This document shows positions 60,968-64,000 of a stretch of DNA of 64,000 bases, one piece after another. The stretch lies in the NCBI RefSeq assembly GCF_052115025.1, contig NZ_JBFRFW010000001.1:310001-374000 (forward strand), given 5' to 3'. Each line of letters begins with the position of its first letter. Position 1 is the first letter of the stretch. This DNA comes from Bradyrhizobium_A sp052115025 (GTDB taxonomy: Bacteria; Pseudomonadota; Alphaproteobacteria; Rhizobiales; Xanthobacteraceae). Under the pieces are notes generated by a model. The model worked only from the letters and a program-made list of their open reading frames with translations, had not been told where the DNA came from and did no database searches. A program made the translations under genes and the position numbers.

Positions 60968-61213
60968 TCACGCGCGCCGGATCAGTGCCAGCACGACAAG
61001 AACGACGATGCCGCCGATCGCACCGTTGATGATCTCCGCGACCCAGCCGGCGCCGAGATGGATGCCGAGCTGCGGCAGCAGCCAGCCTGCGACCACGGCA
61101 CCGATGATGCCGAGCACAATGTTGCCGAGCAGGCCGAACCCGGCCCCCTTCACGACCAGGCCGGCAAGCCAGCCTGCGATGGCGCCGACGATGATCCAAG
61201 CAATGATACCCAT
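60968..61213 (-). CDS. GlsB/YeaQ/YmgE family membrane protein (transglycosylase-associated)
   Basis: 81 residues with three hydrophobic helices. The hallmark is IIVGAIAGWLAGLVVKGAGF, then LLGNIVLGIIGAVVAGWLLP, with conserved Gly-rich patterns throughout, ending INGAIGGIVVLVVLALIRRA. Often induced by stress in related bacteria; the biochemical role is not established. It lies between the MoxR gene and the divergent VWA gene. ATG at 61213 (MGIIAWI) fits the first helix; upstream frames do not. Confidence 0.88.
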   Translation of the reverse strand: MGIIAWIIVGAIAGWLAGLVVKGAGFGLLGNIVLGIIGAVVAGWLLPQLGIHLGAGWVAEIINGAIGGIVVLVVLALIRRA

Positions 61214-61434
61214 CAGCCAATTCCCCTCCGCATGCGCATGATCGCAGGACGCTCCAAGCCCGCGAAAGGCCCGTATGACCGGCCTCGGGGACAACTTTAG
61301 TGGAAAAACCGGGCTGGTCCAGAGCACAGGGTCTCCGCCGCGGCAAAAACATGGCCGCTCTGCCCGACCGGAAACGCGCGGGAATGCCGCCGGAGCGGCT
61401 TGACGGCGCGGCGGCGGCGGGCGACCTTGCGCCC

Positions 61435-62610
61435 ATGTTCCTGCAATTTTTCACATCGCTGCGCGAAGCCCAGGTTCCGGTCACGCTGCGCGAATACCTC
61501 ACCCTGATCGAGGCGCTCGAGGCCGATCTCGCCGGACAGACGGTCGAGAATTTCTATTACCTGTCGCGCGCCACGCTGGTGAAAGACGAGCGCAACCTCG
61601 ACAAGTTCGACCGCGTGTTCGGCGCCACCTTCAAGGGGCTGGAGAGCCTGCTCGATGCCATGGAAAAGGCCGATATCCCGGCCGAGTGGCTCAAGAAGCT
61701 GGCTGAGAAATACCTCACCGAGGAAGAGAAGAAGCAGATCGAAGCCATGGGCTGGGACAAGCTCATGGAGACCCTGCGCGAGCGGCTGAAAGAGCAGAAG
61801 GGCCGCCACCAGGGCGGCAACAAGTGGATCGGCACCGCCGGCACGTCGCCGTTCGGCGCCCACGGCTACAATCCCGAGGGCATCCGCATCGGCCAGGAGA
61901 GGAACCGCAATTTCCGTGCGGTGAAAGTCTGGGACCGCCGCGAGTTCAAGGACCTCGACGGCAACGTCGAGCTCGGCATCCGCAACATCAAGGTGGCGCT
62001 GCGCCGCCTGCGCAAGTTCGCGCGCACCGGCGCCCCCGACGAGCTCGATCTCGACACCACCATCCGCGAGACCGCCAACCACGGCTATCTCGACGTCCAC
62101 ATGCGGCCCGAGCGGCGCAATGCGGTGAAAGTGCTGATCTTCTTCGACATCGGCGGCTCGATGGATTCGCACATCAAGCAGGTCGAGGAACTGTTCTCGG
62201 CGGCGAAGACCGAATTCAAGCACATGGAATATTTCTACTTCCACAATTGCCTGTACGAGGGCGTGTGGAAGAACAACAAGCGGCGCTTCACCGACCGCAC
62301 GCCGACCTGGGACGTGCTGCACAAGTACCCGCACGACTACAAGGTGGTGTTCGTCGGCGACGCGTCGATGTCGCCCTATGAGATCGTGGTGCCGGGCGGC
62401 TCGGTCGAGCATGTCAACGAGGAAGCCGGTGCGGTGTGGCTCGAGCGCGTGACCCGCACCTACCCGCACACGATCTGGCTCAATCCGGTGGCGCAGAAGC
62501 ACTGGGATTATTCCGAATCCACCACCATCATCCGCAAGCTGTTCGCCGAGCGCATGTATCCGCTGACGCTGGAAGGGCTCGAGAACGCGATGAAGGAACT
62601 GGTGCGCTGA
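61435..62610 (+). CDS. VWA-domain protein (CoxE-like, MoxR partner)
   Basis: 391 residues from ATG 61435; in-frame ATGs at 61384 and 61351 are possible. The N-terminal helical domain (MFLQFFTSLREAQVPVTLRE, residues about 1-120) precedes a KWIGTAGTSPFGAHGYNPEG linker and a VWA-like domain with VLIFFDIGGSMDSHIKQVEE. In place of the MIDAS DxSxS it has D-I-G-G-S. The late WDYSESTTIIRKLFAERMYP is also typical of CoxE-like proteins. It would work with the MoxR ATPase in metalloenzyme maturation or envelope function; the target is unknown. Confidence 0.88.
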   Translation: MFLQFFTSLREAQVPVTLREYLTLIEALEADLAGQTVENFYYLSRATLVKDERNLDKFDRVFGATFKGLESLLDAMEKADIPAEWLKKLAEKYLTEEEKKQIEAMGWDKLMETLRERLKEQKGRHQGGNKWIGTAGTSPFGAHGYNPEGIRIGQERNRNFRAVKVWDRREFKDLDGNVELGIRNIKVALRRLRKFARTGAPDELDLDTTIRETANHGYLDVHMRPERRNAVKVLIFFDIGGSMDSHIKQVEELFSAAKTEFKHMEYFYFHNCLYEGVWKNNKRRFTDRTPTWDVLHKYPHDYKVVFVGDASMSPYEIVVPGGSVEHVNEEAGAVWLERVTRTYPHTIWLNPVAQKHWDYSESTTIIRKLFAERMYPLTLEGLENAMKELVR

Positions 62611-62645
62611 GCCGCACCACAATGCCCGCCTCAACGGAAACTGCC

Positions 62646-63059
62646 ATGCCCCAGACCATCCATCGCGGCTACAAGGCCCTCGTCGACGAGGCCAACGCGC
62701 AGGTGAAGACCATGACCGCCGCGGAGGCGATCGCCGCCGCGCGGCGCGACGACGTCGTCATCATCGATATTCGCGACCCGCGCGAGATCGAGCGCGAGGG
62801 CCGTATCCCCGGCGCGTTCGCCTGCACCCGCGGCATGCTGGAATTCTGGATTGATCCGGAGAGCCCCTATGCCAAGCCGGTATTCCAGCAGGACAAGACG
62901 TTCATCTTTCACTGCGCCGGCGGACTGCGCTCGGCGCTGGCCGCCAAGACCGCGCAGGACATGGGGCTGAAGCCGGTGGCGCACATCGCCGGCGGCTTTG
63001 GCGCCTGGCGCGAGGCCGGAGGCCCGACCGAGACAGTCGCTCCGCGCGCGCCCAGATAA
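62646..63059 (+). CDS. Rhodanese-like sulfurtransferase, single domain
   Basis: 137 residues. Residues about 20-125 form a rhodanese domain: DDVVIIDIRDPREIEREGRI, PGAFACTRGMLEFWIDPESP, then the active-site loop HCAGGLRSALAAKTAQDMGL with the catalytic Cys. The loop C-A-G-G-L-R is typical of thiosulfate-type rhodaneses. It is 36 bp after the VWA gene and 54 bp before SseA, on the same strand. ATG at 62646 is preferred; an ATG at 62622 is also in frame. Confidence 0.9.
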   Translation: MPQTIHRGYKALVDEANAQVKTMTAAEAIAAARRDDVVIIDIRDPREIEREGRIPGAFACTRGMLEFWIDPESPYAKPVFQQDKTFIFHCAGGLRSALAAKTAQDMGLKPVAHIAGGFGAWREAGGPTETVAPRAPR

Positions 63060-63113
63060 GCCGCACCTCGACATACAACCGATCAACATCGCCACCGACG
63101 TGGACATCCGCTC

Positions 63114-63971
63114 ATGACCCCGACCGACGATCCGCTGGTGTCCACCGAATGGCTGGCAAGCCGGCTCGACGACCCGTCGATCCGCATCCTCGACGCCACC
63201 TTCAAGATGCCCGGCGTGCTGCCGCTGCCGGCGGACGATTTCCTCGCCGCGCATCTTCCAGGCGCTGCCTTTTTCGACGTCGAGACCGTGTCCGACCATG
63301 CCTCGCCGCTGCCGCACATGTATCCCGACGCGGCGCAGTTCGCCCGCGACGTCGGCGCGCTCGGGGTTTCCAGCGACTCGCTCGTCGTCATCTATGATGC
63401 CGGCGGCTGGGTGGCGGCGCCGCGCGCCTGGTGGATGTTCCTGAGTTTCGGCCACCCCAACGTGCGGATCCTCGACGGCGGCCTGCAGAAATGGCGCGCC
63501 GAAGGCCGCCCGCTGCAGGCGGGCCCTGCGTCCCCGCAGCCGGGCAAGTTCACCGCCCGGCTGGACCCGGCCCATGTCCGCAGCCTGGCGCAGATGCGCG
63601 ACAACCTCGCAAGCCACGGCGAGCAGGTGATCGACGCCCGCGCCCGCGCGCGCTTCGCCGGCAGCGTGGCGGAGCCGCGGCCGGGGCTGCGCTCGGGCCA
63701 TATCCCGGGCAGCCTGAACCTGCCCTACAATGAGCTGTTCGATACCGCGACCGGAACGATGAAGCCGATCGCGGACCTGAAGGCGCTGTTCACCGGTGCC
63801 GGCCTCGACCTGCAGCGCCCGGTGGTCACGACCTGCGGTTCCGGGGTGTCGGCGGCCGTGCTGACACTGGCGCTCTACCGTCTCGGCGTGCGCGGCACCG
63901 CGCTCTACGACGGATCCTGGTCGGAATGGGGGCAAGCAGGCGGACCGCCGGTCGCCACCGGAGCGACCTGA
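63114..63971 (+). CDS. sseA: 3-mercaptopyruvate / thiosulfate sulfurtransferase SseA-like
   Basis: 285 residues. Two rhodanese domains in tandem: the N-terminal inactive one (LASRLDDPSIRILDATFKMP, FLAAHLPGAAFFDVETVSDH) and a C-terminal active one with the CGSGVSA loop (VTTCGSGVSAAVLTLALYRL). The loop Cys-Gly-Ser-Gly-Val-Ser is close to the CG(S/T)GVT motif of mercaptopyruvate sulfurtransferases. It passes sulfane sulfur to thiols or cyanide. The last 29 bases of the window hold no gene. Confidence 0.9.
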   Translation: MTPTDDPLVSTEWLASRLDDPSIRILDATFKMPGVLPLPADDFLAAHLPGAAFFDVETVSDHASPLPHMYPDAAQFARDVGALGVSSDSLVVIYDAGGWVAAPRAWWMFLSFGHPNVRILDGGLQKWRAEGRPLQAGPASPQPGKFTARLDPAHVRSLAQMRDNLASHGEQVIDARARARFAGSVAEPRPGLRSGHIPGSLNLPYNELFDTATGTMKPIADLKALFTGAGLDLQRPVVTTCGSGVSAAVLTLALYRLGVRGTALYDGSWSEWGQAGGPPVATGAT

Positions 63972-64000
63972 CAGCCGGCCACGGACTCAGCCGCCGAACC

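Overview
The window is a GC-rich (roughly two-thirds G+C by eye), densely coded stretch of an alphaproteobacterial chromosome. It most resembles Nitrobacteraceae (the Bradyrhizobium/Rhodopseudomonas/Afipia group). The pointers are an Irr-type iron-control element beside bfr/bfd, a DUF2277 gene, an extensin-family lipoprotein, a MoxR/VWA pair, REP-like palindromes with a TCAAG loop, and the typical alphaproteobacterial order of the division and cell-wall (dcw) cluster. The genus assignment is inference from gene content and style. No phage, plasmid, CRISPR array, tRNA or complete insertion sequence was seen.

Left end (1-2.3 kb): a truncated PspA/IM30 gene diverges from a TetR-family regulator across three copies of one operator-like palindrome. 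A CNNM/CBS membrane protein follows. From 2.3 to 13.6 kb, all on the minus strand, lies the dcw cluster in transcription order rsmH-ftsL-ftsI-murE-murF-mraY-murD-ftsW-murG. There is no mraZ at its head and no murC/murB/ddl/ftsQAZ after murG. A peptidoglycan amidase follows, and directly against its stop codon lies the RNase P RNA gene rnpB.

15.5-27 kb: a DUF35 zinc-ribbon protein with a thiolase-fold partner that lacks the usual catalytic cysteine; an ABC exporter; a polysaccharide O-acetylation-like pair (SGNH protein plus MBOAT acyltransferase) whose MBOAT gene is frameshifted; an EmrAB-type drug pump with a divergent TetR regulator and a 21-bp palindromic operator; and an extensin-like lipoprotein. 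27-39.5 kb: a 165-bp MITE-like palindromic element, an L,D-transpeptidase, a DUF4403 protein, an OmpR-type two-component system, a branched-chain-amino-acid-type binding protein, a PAS histidine kinase, two tandem paralogous polytopic membrane proteins that share an 18-bp upstream element, and a lytic transglycosylase.

39.6-47 kb: a thiamine operon (thiO-thiS-thiG-thiE-thiC) led by a TPP riboswitch whose last bases contain the thiO ribosome-binding site, then DUF2277, a PPOX-type flavoprotein, a DUF1275 membrane protein and a collagen-like protein with 35 uninterrupted Gly-X-Y triplets. 47-56.7 kb: a VOC protein, PncC/CinA amidase, oligopeptidase B, bacterioferritin with its ferredoxin, several small proteins, an aromatic aminotransferase, an SMP-30 protein and a GNAT acetyltransferase.

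56.7-64 kb: a Rieske oxygenase/reductase operon of vanillate-demethylase type with its FadR-type GntR regulator encoded between the two subunits and two ATGTATACAT sites upstream; a MoxR ATPase and its VWA partner on opposite strands; and two sulfurtransferases. No wholly new system is evident. The least explained items are the collagen-like protein, the tandem membrane paralogs with their shared element, the Cys-less thiolase/DUF35 pair, the MITE-like element and the extended Bfd.
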